From NCBI GenBank assembly GCA_003281335.1, contig QCCG01000002.1, positions 124,001-188,000 of the forward strand: a DNA stretch of 64,000 nucleotides, read 5' to 3'. Below, piece by piece: positions 29,410-38,435 of this stretch. The notes under the pieces were generated by a model. That model did not search any database and was not told where the DNA came from. It worked only from the letters and a program-made list of their open reading frames with translations. Origin of the DNA: Prochlorococcus sp. AG-347-K19 (lineage in GTDB: Bacteria > Cyanobacteriota > Cyanobacteriia > PCC-6307 > Cyanobiaceae). Position 1 is the first letter of the stretch; each line of letters begins with the position of its first letter. A program made the translations under genes and the position numbers.

Positions 29410-30065
29410 TTTGAAGGAAAATAATTCTTTCTAGAATTTGGTTCCCATAATTCGTACTTATACATTAAGGATTTAAATTTTTCATCATTTTCAAAAGAAT
29501 CCAGCCAGTTTTTTATTGAGGGTTCGAAATAATCTGTCCTTTTTTGACTTTCACAAGCGATTCTAAATTGTCTTATAAAAGGCCAAATAGACCAATCAGC
29601 GATTGTGGGGCTATCTCCAAAAAAGTATTTGTTTTCTGCAAGTAGTTCGTTACACCTCTTGATGAATTTAATCGCATTTGTGAAATGAAATTCTTCATTA
29701 ATATCGTGATATCTTGTTGAATATTTAAATCGATCTAAGTGATATTTGAATTCGTTATCGTTTTCATTAATTATTTCAAAAATATCTTTCTTTTTATTAT
29801 CAGGTAAATAAATTAATTTAATATTTCTCCTTTTTGATTCTGAGAGTGCCCATAGGATTATTTCAAGACTTTCTTCAATAACTTCACTATCTTTTTTGAT
29901 AAGTATTGGAACGGTTTTTGTCTTTGATTTATTAAGAAAATCAAGAGGTTTATTTTTTAAATCAATTTCTCTTATCTCTACTTTTATTTCACAAATTAAT
30001 AGAGCCCATCGAGTACGAATTGCATATGGACATCTTCGAAATGAATATAAAATATCGTTTGTCAT
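29406..30065 (-). CDS. Glutathione S-transferase family protein
   Basis: The N-terminal thioredoxin-like domain starts with YSFRRCPYAIRTRWAL, with a Cys-Pro-Tyr active-site-like motif as in omega or beta class GSTs. It then has VPILIKKDSEVIEESLEIILW, the cis-Pro and glutathione-binding region. The C-terminal helical domain (about residues 90-215) includes FGDSPTIADWSIWPFIRQFR. The substrate is unknown. The 219-residue length is normal. Confidence 0.82.
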   Translation of the reverse strand: MTNDILYSFRRCPYAIRTRWALLICEIKVEIREIDLKNKPLDFLNKSKTKTVPILIKKDSEVIEESLEIILWALSESKRRNIKLIYLPDNKKKDIFEIINENDNEFKYHLDRFKYSTRYHDINEEFHFTNAIKFIKRCNELLAENKYFFGDSPTIADWSIWPFIRQFRIACESQKRTDYFEPSIKNWLDSFENDEKFKSLMYKYELWEPNSRKNYFPSN

Positions 30066-30139
30066 TTTGTAAAAACTTTTAATTTATCTGATTCTTTTAG
30101 TATTATCTAAATAGGAACAGTATCAATTTTACAACGCAA

Positions 30140-30682
30140 ATGTCGGGATATGTTTACCTTATTAGAGTAGGAGACCTATATAGAATTGGGAAAACGGATA
30201 ATCTTGAAAAGAAAATTAAGAAATTAAAACCAGATGAATTATTAACATCAATTATGACAAAGGAGCCAGAAACTCTTGAAGCAAGATTACTAAGAAAATA
30301 TAAGTCCGAAAGAATTCCTGAAACAGGTTATTTAAAGCTTTCTAAAAGACAAATTAAAGAATGCAAAAAGCAATTTGAATTAAAGGGAAGCTTACCTCAC
30401 ACTTTAGATGCTGAAGTTTCCATTACTCTATTTGCATCTTTTTTATTGTTTTCATTAAGTTCCTTTATTTTTAATTATTTAAATTTTGGACTTGTAAAAG
30501 CTATATCCTATTCTTTTGGAATGGCCTCTCTTCCAATGGTTGTATTATTTATTACAGGTAGTTTTGGGGGATACTTTTCTGAAGATTTATCTCTTTTTTC
30601 ATTGTTAACTAATCGAATAAAAGGTTTATTTATTGCAATTGCAATGCTCTCAATGGCTTACTTAATTTTCAAATTAGGTTAA
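30140..30682 (+). CDS. GIY-YIG/T5orf172-like domain fused to membrane helices
   Basis: The first 90 residues look like a GIY-YIG (Mug113/T5orf172) nuclease-like domain: GYVYLIRVGDLYRIGKT with the GIY and KIG-type strands, then EPETLEARLLRKY. After a basic linker, residues about 95-180 hold two or three hydrophobic helices (ITLFASFLLFSLSSFIF, MASLPMVVLFITG, FIAIAMLSMAYLIF). A nuclease-like domain anchored to a membrane is unusual. The gene is convergent with the SDR gene and overlaps it by four bases. Confidence 0.7.
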   Translation: MSGYVYLIRVGDLYRIGKTDNLEKKIKKLKPDELLTSIMTKEPETLEARLLRKYKSERIPETGYLKLSKRQIKECKKQFELKGSLPHTLDAEVSITLFASFLLFSLSSFIFNYLNFGLVKAISYSFGMASLPMVVLFITGSFGGYFSEDLSLFSLLTNRIKGLFIAIAMLSMAYLIFKLG

Positions 30683-31386
30683 ATTTCATAATTACAATTT
30701 AAGGCGATTTCAAATGGAACTGATTGGGTAGGTAACTTAAGAATAGTTGAGCATATTTCAGCAATATCTTCAGGTTGTGTCATGCTTGATTTGTCTAAAG
30801 AAGAGATACTTTGGGCCATTTTTGTATTAACCCAGCTTGGGCAAATTGCAGTAATTCTTATATTTTTATCCCAACCTTTATTTTTCATAGTTTGGCATAA
30901 TCCCATCAAAGCAAACTTTGAAGAAGAATAAGCTGCTAAATCACCTTTGGATCTTTTACCACTCATCGAAACTAAAACAATAATTCTTCCTCTCCCAGAG
31001 GTACATAAATGATCCCAAGAAAGCCTACATAAATGCCATATTGCCAAAAAATTGATATTTAATGTGTTTAAAATATCTTCTTCATCACCATCTTTGTATA
31101 AGAAAGGAACTTTCGATAATACTCCAGAACAATTTATTACTGAATCAAATCCTCCAAATTCATCTACGGTATTCTTTATCCAATTTTCGGCTGTAATTTT
31201 TTTTAAAGCATCATAGTGGTTGATTATAATTTTCCCTTCTGGCCATTTTTTTGGATCAATAGCGCTTCCTTTTAATGATTCTAAATCTCTTATGCCAACA
31301 CTAATTCTATTGCCTTCTTTTAATTCTTTATGTGCAATATTTAGTCCAATACCTCTACTGGCTCCACTTATTAATATGGTTCTCAT
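30679..31386 (-). CDS. Short-chain dehydrogenase/reductase
   Basis: This is a classical SDR of 235 residues. The cofactor loop is SGASRGIG (residues about 7-14), NCSGVL corresponds to the NNAG motif, and the catalytic residues are in VSMSGKR (Ser) and YSSSKFA (Tyr, Lys). The substrate is unknown. It lies 7 bases downstream of the lycopene cyclase gene on the same strand, so it is probably co-transcribed with it; a carotenoid link is conjecture. Confidence 0.85.
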   Translation of the reverse strand: MRTILISGASRGIGLNIAHKELKEGNRISVGIRDLESLKGSAIDPKKWPEGKIIINHYDALKKITAENWIKNTVDEFGGFDSVINCSGVLSKVPFLYKDGDEEDILNTLNINFLAIWHLCRLSWDHLCTSGRGRIIVLVSMSGKRSKGDLAAYSSSKFALMGLCQTMKNKGWDKNIRITAICPSWVNTKMAQSISSLDKSSMTQPEDIAEICSTILKLPTQSVPFEIALNCNYEI

Positions 31387-31393
31387 TTTTTAA

Positions 31394-32677
31394 CTATATG
31401 TTTGGAAATATTATCCTAAGTAACATTTTAAATTCTCTTCCATGCATAATCATAAGACCTTTCTTTACACTCCATGGAGCCCTTATAAACATTACGCACA
31501 TAGCATATACAATCTCTTTTAAAGAAAGTGTATCAGTTAGAAACCCATACCATTGATTTTTAGGTAGTTGGAAAAAACTGCCAAAAAATTCTCTTAATAG
31601 TTTCTCATCAAACCTCATGAGTTTTTCTAATCCAAATTGGTAAAGTGATTTCTTCCTAATTAATTCTTTTGACCATAAAGTTTCCCAACCTTTTCTAGCA
31701 ATATGATAGGTACTTAGATTTTTGTTTTTAATTGCTTCTGCTACTGCCTTAGCGACAAGTGGAGCTCTTCTTAAAACATTACCAATTAAATATCCAGAAG
31801 CAGGGTGTACCATTGAAGCAGCACCACCATATCCAAGTATTTGTTGTTTGAAATCTGGTATTGGCATATTCATAGGAAGAAATAAGCCAAGCTCTTCGTG
31901 CTGCATGCTTGTGATTGATATCTTTCTATAAGAAAGCCTCTTCTCTAGTCTCTCTTTTAAATTTTCCATTGTTAGAGGATTTACCAAACCAAGAGATGTC
32001 TCTTCAAGAAAATATTTCCCATCCCCCATATCCATGGCATAAAGAAAAGTTGGCGGTTCTTTTTTTTGCTCATCGTTAAGATGATCATTTCTATAGTCCA
32101 TTAATACAAACTGCCCTTTCTCTAGTGGAGGTTTACTAAAATTACCTACTATCCCATAACAAGTTTGGACTGCCAAGGGACCACAGGATTTTAATTTAAG
32201 AAAAACAGGATCATACCCTGTTGCATCTACTACTAATCTTGCAGAGTAAGTTTTGCCATCTTTTGTAGTTACTGTACTTTTGTATTTTTCAAAATGTATT
32301 TTGTTTGCAAAGCCTTGATGCCATTTAATAAAAGATTTATTGCATTCGTTAAACCAATAATTGTGGAGTTTCTTCTTATCAAATAGTCCATAATCTAGTG
32401 AATGTTCCGTGGCTTTATTCTCGTCGTCCTGCTCTTCTAAAGCACCATGCCCAAAAAAACTTACAGTATTCTTCCATCTATATTCAAGTAAATCCTGAAG
32501 TCCGAGTTGATCAACTTCTTTCCCCCAAATGCCATATGTATTTGGCCAAGGTTCATCTGGTCCATTTGGAGAAAGCACTTCAACATCTAATTTTTCCTTC
32601 CCTAAAGCTGAGGCAATAGCCATACCTGCAGGCCCTGCACCCAAAACAAGAACATCTGGCATATTTTCTTTTGACAT
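31394..32677 (-). CDS. crtL: Lycopene cyclase (CrtL family, possibly epsilon type)
   Basis: This 427-residue flavoprotein of the plant/cyanobacterial CrtL family closes the ionone rings of lycopene. The N-terminal dinucleotide motif is VLGAGPAGMAIA. The characteristic PWPNTYGIW box, VVDATGYDPV, and the conserved YGGAASMVHPASGYLIG region follow. Prochlorococcus carries beta-type and epsilon-type paralogues. Position near pcbA suggests the epsilon-type gene (alpha-carotene), but I cannot separate them from sequence alone. It is divergent from the POR-like gene. Confidence 0.85.
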   Translation of the reverse strand: MSKENMPDVLVLGAGPAGMAIASALGKEKLDVEVLSPNGPDEPWPNTYGIWGKEVDQLGLQDLLEYRWKNTVSFFGHGALEEQDDENKATEHSLDYGLFDKKKLHNYWFNECNKSFIKWHQGFANKIHFEKYKSTVTTKDGKTYSARLVVDATGYDPVFLKLKSCGPLAVQTCYGIVGNFSKPPLEKGQFVLMDYRNDHLNDEQKKEPPTFLYAMDMGDGKYFLEETSLGLVNPLTMENLKERLEKRLSYRKISITSMQHEELGLFLPMNMPIPDFKQQILGYGGAASMVHPASGYLIGNVLRRAPLVAKAVAEAIKNKNLSTYHIARKGWETLWSKELIRKKSLYQFGLEKLMRFDEKLLREFFGSFFQLPKNQWYGFLTDTLSLKEIVYAMCVMFIRAPWSVKKGLMIMHGREFKMLLRIIFPNI

Positions 32678-32902
32678 TAAATATAAATCTTATGATTAAA
32701 GAAATTTATGGAACAAATTATTACTTCTGAGCTTGGAATTATATTTTTCATCCAATACTTATAATGAAAGTAGATTAATAATAATCAAATTACTCAAATA
32801 CTAGTGACTAAGTTTTCAGTGTTTTAACAATAATTTATAAGATTACAAAATAAAAAAAACTTTATTTATTTTTTTATCATAAAAAAAAATATAGGAATTT
32901 AA

Positions 32903-33904
32903 ATGATTAAAAATAAAAATATTTTAATTACTGGAGGTAATTCAGGAATAGGGTTTTTTGCCATTATTAATTTACTGAAGACGAAAAATATTTTATATGT
33001 TGTAATAAAAAACGAATATAGAAAGAATGAATTTCTCAGAAAAATCGAGAAACATTTTGATAAAAATTACCTTAGTAAATTTTTAAATATTATTGAAAAT
33101 TGTGATCTTTCAGATCTAGAGAATATAAAAAAAATTAAAGATTACTTTATTAGTAAAAAGATTTTTTTAGATGTTCTTGTTTTAAATGCAGGATTGCAAT
33201 ATACAGGCTCTTTTTACCCTAAAGTATCAAAACAAGGCATTGAACTAACTTTTGCAGTAAATCATCTTGCACATTTTTACTTGGTAAATGTCCTAAAAGA
33301 TTTTATTAGAGATAAAGAAGATTCTAGAATCATTATTACATCATCAGATGTACATGACCCCAAAAGTTCAGGTGGCAATATAGGAAAGAAAGCGGGACTT
33401 AATAACCTAGTTAATTTAAGAAAAAAAGTAACTGGGCAATTTTTAAATTTTAATGCTGATGAAGCTTATAAAAATAGTAAGTTATGTAATATTTTGTTTG
33501 CTAAAGAACTTGAAAAAAAATTAAAAATTTCCTCTAGTAAAATTTCTGTAATTACTTGGGCTCCTGGTCTAGTAATACCGAATGATGATCTTGGTTTTTT
33601 TAGATACAGTAAGCGTTTTAATCTCTTTGGATATTTAATTTTTTCTAAAGCTGCAAAAAATATTTTAGGAATTTCTGAAAGTATAGAAAATGCTGGTAGG
33701 ATACTTTCTGAAATTGTTTTTGATTCAAATTTAAATAATATTGGTTACGTTCATTTAAGTAATAAACTTATATCTTTTAAAAAACATAAATTAGTTGAAA
33801 GTAAGGTTAGTGATGAGGCAAATAATTCTGAGTTGGCTTCAAAACTCTGGATTATAAGTGAAGAGATTTGTAGATCATTTGGCTTTGTTACTTTCAATAT
33901 TTAA
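32903..33904 (+). CDS. POR-like short-chain dehydrogenase
   Basis: This 333-residue SDR resembles light-dependent protochlorophyllide reductase. It has TGGNSGIG (residues 10-17), VLNAG, FAVNHLAHFYL, TSSDVHDPKSSGG and the catalytic Tyr189/Lys193 in AYKNSKLCN. True POR carries a conserved Cys in a YPGC-type motif after this point; here the equivalent stretch is WAPGLVI with no Cys. It is therefore probably a paralogue with another substrate. The last 30 bases overlap the 3' end of the convergent MscS gene. Confidence 0.75.
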   Translation: MIKNKNILITGGNSGIGFFAIINLLKTKNILYVVIKNEYRKNEFLRKIEKHFDKNYLSKFLNIIENCDLSDLENIKKIKDYFISKKIFLDVLVLNAGLQYTGSFYPKVSKQGIELTFAVNHLAHFYLVNVLKDFIRDKEDSRIIITSSDVHDPKSSGGNIGKKAGLNNLVNLRKKVTGQFLNFNADEAYKNSKLCNILFAKELEKKLKISSSKISVITWAPGLVIPNDDLGFFRYSKRFNLFGYLIFSKAAKNILGISESIENAGRILSEIVFDSNLNNIGYVHLSNKLISFKKHKLVESKVSDEANNSELASKLWIISEEICRSFGFVTFNI

Positions 33905-34912
33905 GGTTTGTGTTGGGAATGCAAACTCTATATTATTAACAGCAAATTCCTCAATAATTCTTAAATTTATAGATTGTTGAGCTTCCATTGCGGCGAGATA
34001 ATTATTTGTTGGGATGTAATAAACAAGTTCGAAATTAAGACTGAAGTCGCCGAAATCTGTGAAATGACATCTATCAAAAGACGCATCTTTTGTCTCTTCA
34101 ACTATTTTTTTAATTATTATTGGAATCAATTTCATAAGTTTTGGAGAGGTTTCATAAACTACTCCCAATTTATGCACTAATCTTCTTTTTTCCATTTGTG
34201 CGTAATTTGAAATTATTCCATTTGTTAGGGCGCTATTGCTCATTACTATTACTTCTCCATTAATACTTCTTATCCTTGATGATCGTACTCCCACTCTCTC
34301 AACCATCCCGAGGACTCCATCAGATTTTATAAACTCACCTTTTTGAAAAGGTTTATCAAGCAAAATTGTTATATATTCAAAGAACTCCTGAACTGGATCT
34401 TTCAAAGCTAATCCTGCTCCAATACCTCCTGCACTTAGTAAAGCCCAAATAGCAGTCATTTGAACACCTATATTTTGTAAGAAAAAAATTGAGCCAATAG
34501 TCCATGTTAATGCTTTTATCAATGGAGTTAGTGAAGATACCATCGAACTAATTGAGGAATCATTAATTTTCGAGGTCGTTTCTGTTAAAGATCTTATTAA
34601 AACTTTGTTGAGAGCTTTTATGATGATTATTAATATAAATAATTTCAAAATATTCAATATGACAGAGATGAAAGTTATTTCATCAGCAAAAAAATAGTCA
34701 ATTGAAAAATAAAATGATAGGAGGAAACCTATAGGTTTTATAATTCCCGAGATCACCTCAAAAATAAAATCATCGAAATTTGTTTTTGTTCTTTTGGAAA
34801 TCTTTTTAAAAAATATTTTTGAAACTTTTGAAATTATTATCGACAATAAAATTCCAATAAAAAAAATAGATATTGCCAGAAGGAAGTTTTCAGTAATTAA
34901 TTTCATATTCAA
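33875..34912 (-). CDS. Small-conductance mechanosensitive channel family protein
   Basis: This 345-residue MscS-type protein has about four to five N-terminal helices. The pore-lining third helix (ALLSAGGIGAGLALKDPVQEF) then leads into the beta domain (FIKSDGVLGMVERVGVRSSRIRS) and a C-terminal alpha/beta domain. It should release osmolytes under hypo-osmotic stress. The 3' end overlaps the POR-like gene by 30 bases on the opposite strand. Confidence 0.88.
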   Translation of the reverse strand: MNMKLITENFLLAISIFFIGILLSIIISKVSKIFFKKISKRTKTNFDDFIFEVISGIIKPIGFLLSFYFSIDYFFADEITFISVILNILKLFILIIIIKALNKVLIRSLTETTSKINDSSISSMVSSLTPLIKALTWTIGSIFFLQNIGVQMTAIWALLSAGGIGAGLALKDPVQEFFEYITILLDKPFQKGEFIKSDGVLGMVERVGVRSSRIRSINGEVIVMSNSALTNGIISNYAQMEKRRLVHKLGVVYETSPKLMKLIPIIIKKIVEETKDASFDRCHFTDFGDFSLNFELVYYIPTNNYLAAMEAQQSINLRIIEEFAVNNIEFAFPTQTLNIESNKAK

Positions 34913-34984
34913 ATAAACCCTTAAAATTTATCTCTAATAAAATTTTAAATTATCTCAAAAGAACAAACCAGTCTTTATTTTTCT

Positions 34985-35554
34985 TTAACTAATTATTATG
35001 TTTCTAATTTCTTTGAATTCTTTTCTATCCGCAGTTTTGCATAATTCAAAAATCATTGATTCAGTTGTTGTTAAGAGCGCCCCACTCTGAGTCATTCTTT
35101 GTAATGCTATTTCATGATCTACTATATTTCGACTTCCCATAGCATCTGATATGAGAAAAACTTCAAATCCTTTTTGTAAGCAATCCAAGACTGTTTGTTG
35201 AATACAAATATGCGTTTCGATCCCACAAACTATCAAATTAGTAATTTTCTTATCTTTAAGTTCTTTTAAAAAATCTTCTAATTTAGCTAGGTTGAATTCC
35301 ATTTTTTCAAATTTTCTAAATTCTGCTATGGGTGATAATTCAGGTATCGTTACTCCCAATTTGAGTGGGTTCTGTTCAGATATAAATATGTTTTCTTCTA
35401 AAATTTGGTAAGCATTTAATAGCTTTTTAATGTTTTTGATTATTGAATCCTTATTAAAAATTGGTCTTATTATTTTTTCCTGAATATCAATAATTATCAA
35501 GGCGTTTACTTTCGACGATAATTTATCAGAACAGATTTCTTGATCATTCATCAT
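34985..35554 (-). CDS. Isochorismatase-family cysteine hydrolase
   Basis: This 189-residue protein has the isochorismatase-like fold: LIIIDIQEKI with the catalytic Asp near residue 23, EKMEF with the Lys, and the nucleophile Cys in VCGIETHICIQQT. Family members hydrolyse amides such as nicotinamide; the substrate here is unknown. It is divergent from the Fur-family gene, and the 116-base gap between them contains a palindrome that could affect both. Confidence 0.85.
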   Translation of the reverse strand: MMNDQEICSDKLSSKVNALIIIDIQEKIIRPIFNKDSIIKNIKKLLNAYQILEENIFISEQNPLKLGVTIPELSPIAEFRKFEKMEFNLAKLEDFLKELKDKKITNLIVCGIETHICIQQTVLDCLQKGFEVFLISDAMGSRNIVDHEIALQRMTQSGALLTTTESMIFELCKTADRKEFKEIRNIIIS

Positions 35555-35643
35555 TTATATATAAAGATACATTTAACATAATATTTTCAAGAACTTTAGT
35601 AAACATTTTAAATCAAAAAGTTGTTTTACTCTCATCTAGAGTT

Positions 35644-35658
35644 ACTATTGAGAATAGT
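35644..35658. promoter_or_regulatory. Palindromic candidate operator upstream of the Fur-family gene
   Basis: A perfect 6-3-6 inverted repeat, ACTATT-GAG-AATAGT, ends 12 bases before the TTG start. A second one, ACTCT-CATCT-AGAGT, lies just upstream around 35629-35643. Fur-family proteins often bind AT-rich dyads in their own promoters, so autoregulation is plausible. The site does not match a canonical Fur box closely. Confidence 0.4.
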
Positions 35659-35670
35659 CATGGGTTAATT

Positions 35671-36123
35671 TTGTCATTATCCTCTCAATACAAAGTCATT
35701 ACATCTCCTCTCGGTGATGGATTACATAAAGATGGGAAGAGATTAACTCCTCAGAGGCTAAAAGTTCTTAATCTATTTGAAAATATTGGTTCTGGAAAGC
35801 ATCTTAGTGCTGAAGAGGTTCATGAAAAGTTAGTTAAGTCAAGCTCCAAAGTTTCACTAGCAACAATTTATAGAACTTTAAGACTTTTAGTACAAATGGG
35901 GTTGCTTCATGAATTAGAACTCAGTGAGGGTGGACACAGATATGAATTGCTTAGTAACGACACACCTGATCATCATCATTTGATTTGCATTAGGTGTGGA
36001 AGAACAGAAGAATTCGAAAATGACGAGGTTTTAGAGGCAGGCAAATTTGCAGCAAAAGTTAATGGTTTTAAACTAATTGAATCCTCTTTAAATGTAAGAG
36101 CTATTTGTCCTAATTGCGTTTAG
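35671..36123 (+). CDS. Fur-family metal-responsive transcription regulator
   Basis: This 150-residue protein has the Fur fold: an N-terminal winged helix (RLTPQRLKVLNLFE, then SLATIYRTLRLLVQMGLL, the recognition helix) and a metal/dimer domain (DHHHLICIRCGRTEEF). The structural Cys pairs CIRC and CPNC are present. Whether it senses iron, zinc or peroxide cannot be told from sequence alone. The start is a TTG; the nearest upstream ATG (35659) runs into a stop at once. Confidence 0.88.
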   Translation: MSLSSQYKVITSPLGDGLHKDGKRLTPQRLKVLNLFENIGSGKHLSAEEVHEKLVKSSSKVSLATIYRTLRLLVQMGLLHELELSEGGHRYELLSNDTPDHHHLICIRCGRTEEFENDEVLEAGKFAAKVNGFKLIESSLNVRAICPNCV

Positions 36124-36129
36124 CAAGTA

Positions 36130-37062
36130 TTAACTTAAAGTCCCTCCACAACTTGACCCTGCACCTGCAGTGCAAGCAAAACAATGTTCTTTTACAGCCA
36201 CCCCGTAGTCAAAAGTAAATGATTCATCCAATAGATCAAAAAGTGTCTTTGGTCCTTTATTCTCTCGGAAATTTATCTGTTGGTTAAAGTCACAGTCATA
36301 AATTTCTCCTAGCCAATTTACGCTAATTGTCTTTTTACACATAAGATTTTCTAAATTTTTTTCATTAAAATTTTCTTTTAGTAATTTGTAATAAGTATTT
36401 AGTTTCCCTTCTCTTCTAAGAGATTCTTCATATCTATTTATTGGCATATTAGTTATTGTGTATAAATTATTAAAAACGATATTGAATTTTTCGAATAGAA
36501 TTTTTTTATAATCCTTCTCCAATGTTTCCTGAGAAGGAGGAAGAATTGGGCTTACAGGATTGTAAACAAGATTTAATTGTAATCCATTTTCTTTTTTACC
36601 ATAGCCTAAATTATTAAGAATTTTAATGGCATTAATACTTTTTTCAAAAACGCCAAAACCCCTTTGAAAATCAACATTATTTTTTTCATAACACGGCAGC
36701 GAAGCAGTAATTATCACTTTATTTTTTGCAAGAAATTGAGGAAGATCTTCATAACCCTCTTCAAAAAAAATTGTCAAATTGCACCTATCAATAATATCAA
36801 CTTGTTTTGTGCTTAAGCTGGTTATTAGGTTTTTAAATTCTGGGTGAAGTTCTGGCGCACCACCTGTAATATCTAAAGTCTTGATTTTATATTTTTCAAT
36901 TATCTTTGGAATAAGAGATATCATTTCATTGGACATCTTTTCAGTTCTTAGGGGACTCGAATTGACATGACAATGCTTACAAGCCTGGTTGCATTTATAA
37001 CCTATGTTAATTTGCAATGTCTCTATAGGTTCTTTATATATTGAAGGGAATTTTTCTTTCAT
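36130..37062 (-). CDS. arsS: ArsS-like radical SAM protein (DUF3641)
   Basis: This 310-residue radical SAM enzyme has the cluster motif CNQACKHC (residues about 25-32), LDITGGAPELHPEF and the C-terminal Cys-rich DUF3641 region ending CFACTAGAGSSCGG. This architecture is typical of ArsS, which installs the adenosyl-derived sugar in arsenosugar synthesis. No ArsM methyltransferase gene is adjacent, so the arsenic role is inferred from family only. It is tail to tail with the Fur-family gene. Confidence 0.8.
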   Translation of the reverse strand: MKEKFPSIYKEPIETLQINIGYKCNQACKHCHVNSSPLRTEKMSNEMISLIPKIIEKYKIKTLDITGGAPELHPEFKNLITSLSTKQVDIIDRCNLTIFFEEGYEDLPQFLAKNKVIITASLPCYEKNNVDFQRGFGVFEKSINAIKILNNLGYGKKENGLQLNLVYNPVSPILPPSQETLEKDYKKILFEKFNIVFNNLYTITNMPINRYEESLRREGKLNTYYKLLKENFNEKNLENLMCKKTISVNWLGEIYDCDFNQQINFRENKGPKTLFDLLDESFTFDYGVAVKEHCFACTAGAGSSCGGTLS

Positions 37063-37102
37063 GAATCTATTATTTATAAACTGTCATTCGAAAATAAAAA
37101 AG

Positions 37103-38323
37103 TCAACTATTTTTTTTAAAGTTTGATCTCTCATTAGCAAGTTCAATAAACCAACTTATGTATTCTTTGGGACCATTTTTAAAAACTATGTCAAATTTTA
37201 AGTTGTCATGAACATCACTGATCCCTATTAAACCAGTTTTTTTTGTAGAGGGTCTTTCAACTTCACCAGAACTACTATCTACAAAAATTATTTTATTCTT
37301 AATCCCAAATTCATTACCTAATATTTGTATTAATTCTAGAAAAGACCTGTCACTTCCTCCTCTTGAATAACTCTTTTCATCATTATTTTTTTTTGATGTA
37401 ACTGTGTCACCAACTCCTACAATCAAAGGCATATCTTCTTTTCGAATAGTTCTTTTGCATAAATCAATTTTTTCCGTAACAGAATTTGGAGAGTTTCTAA
37501 AATTAAAATTTGTTCCAAAAGGAGCTTTACCAGTTTTATCCGAAATAAATTTATTTAAAAGAAATAAAACTCCAGAATCTTTAACTGCTCCTTTAATAAG
37601 TAATTGTATGTCTGTTGATCCGATATCATCTTGAGAAGAAAGTTTAATTGTTTCCCTACCATTTTTATTACCTAAATTTGGGGAAATATGTAGGAAAAAT
37701 GAGTTTTTGAGGCCTTCGGATTCAGCTTTTAAAATGATTTCATTCATCATTTTTTCAAAACTAATTTGAATAAGCTTTCTTTTATTAATATCTTCATGAA
37801 CTAAATCAAATAGACTATTGAAATTAATCGTTGGCGAGAAGCGTGTTTCACATATTGATTTTACTGCGTGAAAATTGATATCCTCTTGGCTAAGTTCAGG
37901 AAAAATATTCTTAACTATATAATTAAATTTTGGTCTTATTAAACTAGGTACTTTAGAAAAAAAACTTAGTTCTTTTTCTGAGATTCCTTCAAAACTTATT
38001 TCACCATTACTGTCTTGATACTCTACTCCACAGGCAGCTAAACCTCTTAAATATAGTTCTTTGTTTTTCGGCTCAGTAGTGCTCCTTAAACTTCTTTCTA
38101 TTATTCTATTAACTCCTCTTGGGCCGTCATGTTCCCCGCAAGTTAATACAAAAAATTCCTCGGCAAATTCTTTAACTGCATAGATATATTTTGATTCTAA
38201 TTCTCTAGTCATTGGATCTTTAACCAAAGGGATACAAACTCCGTCAATGTCTTGAATAAATAAGATATTTTTAGAAGAAATTAATTGTTTTTGTTCATTT
38301 AAATTACTTGCCATATATTCCAT
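37103..38323 (-). CDS. stpA: Glucosylglycerol 3-phosphate phosphatase (StpA-like)
   Basis: This HAD-like phosphatase resembles StpA, which dephosphorylates glucosylglycerol-phosphate to the osmolyte glucosylglycerol. FIQDIDGVCIPLVKDP with the DxD nucleophile lies near the N-terminus. VLTCGEHDGPRGVNRIIE, FFLHISPNLG, and a C-terminal VGVGDTVTS and RGGSDRSFLELIQ follow. I chose the ATG at 38323; a GTG at 38353 would add ten residues. No glucosylglycerol-phosphate synthase gene is in the window. It is divergent from the GpsA-like gene. Confidence 0.82.
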   Translation of the reverse strand: MEYMASNLNEQKQLISSKNILFIQDIDGVCIPLVKDPMTRELESKYIYAVKEFAEEFFVLTCGEHDGPRGVNRIIERSLRSTTEPKNKELYLRGLAACGVEYQDSNGEISFEGISEKELSFFSKVPSLIRPKFNYIVKNIFPELSQEDINFHAVKSICETRFSPTINFNSLFDLVHEDINKRKLIQISFEKMMNEIILKAESEGLKNSFFLHISPNLGNKNGRETIKLSSQDDIGSTDIQLLIKGAVKDSGVLFLLNKFISDKTGKAPFGTNFNFRNSPNSVTEKIDLCKRTIRKEDMPLIVGVGDTVTSKKNNDEKSYSRGGSDRSFLELIQILGNEFGIKNKIIFVDSSSGEVERPSTKKTGLIGISDVHDNLKFDIVFKNGPKEYISWFIELANERSNFKKNS

Positions 38324-38435
38324 ATTTATAATTATTTTTCTTTTAATTTCCACTTTCTCAGAAATTATAAATTAAAAAACCCAAAATTTTCAATAAATAA
38401 TTTGCTATGGTCAAAAATTGCTTTAATGTAGAAAA

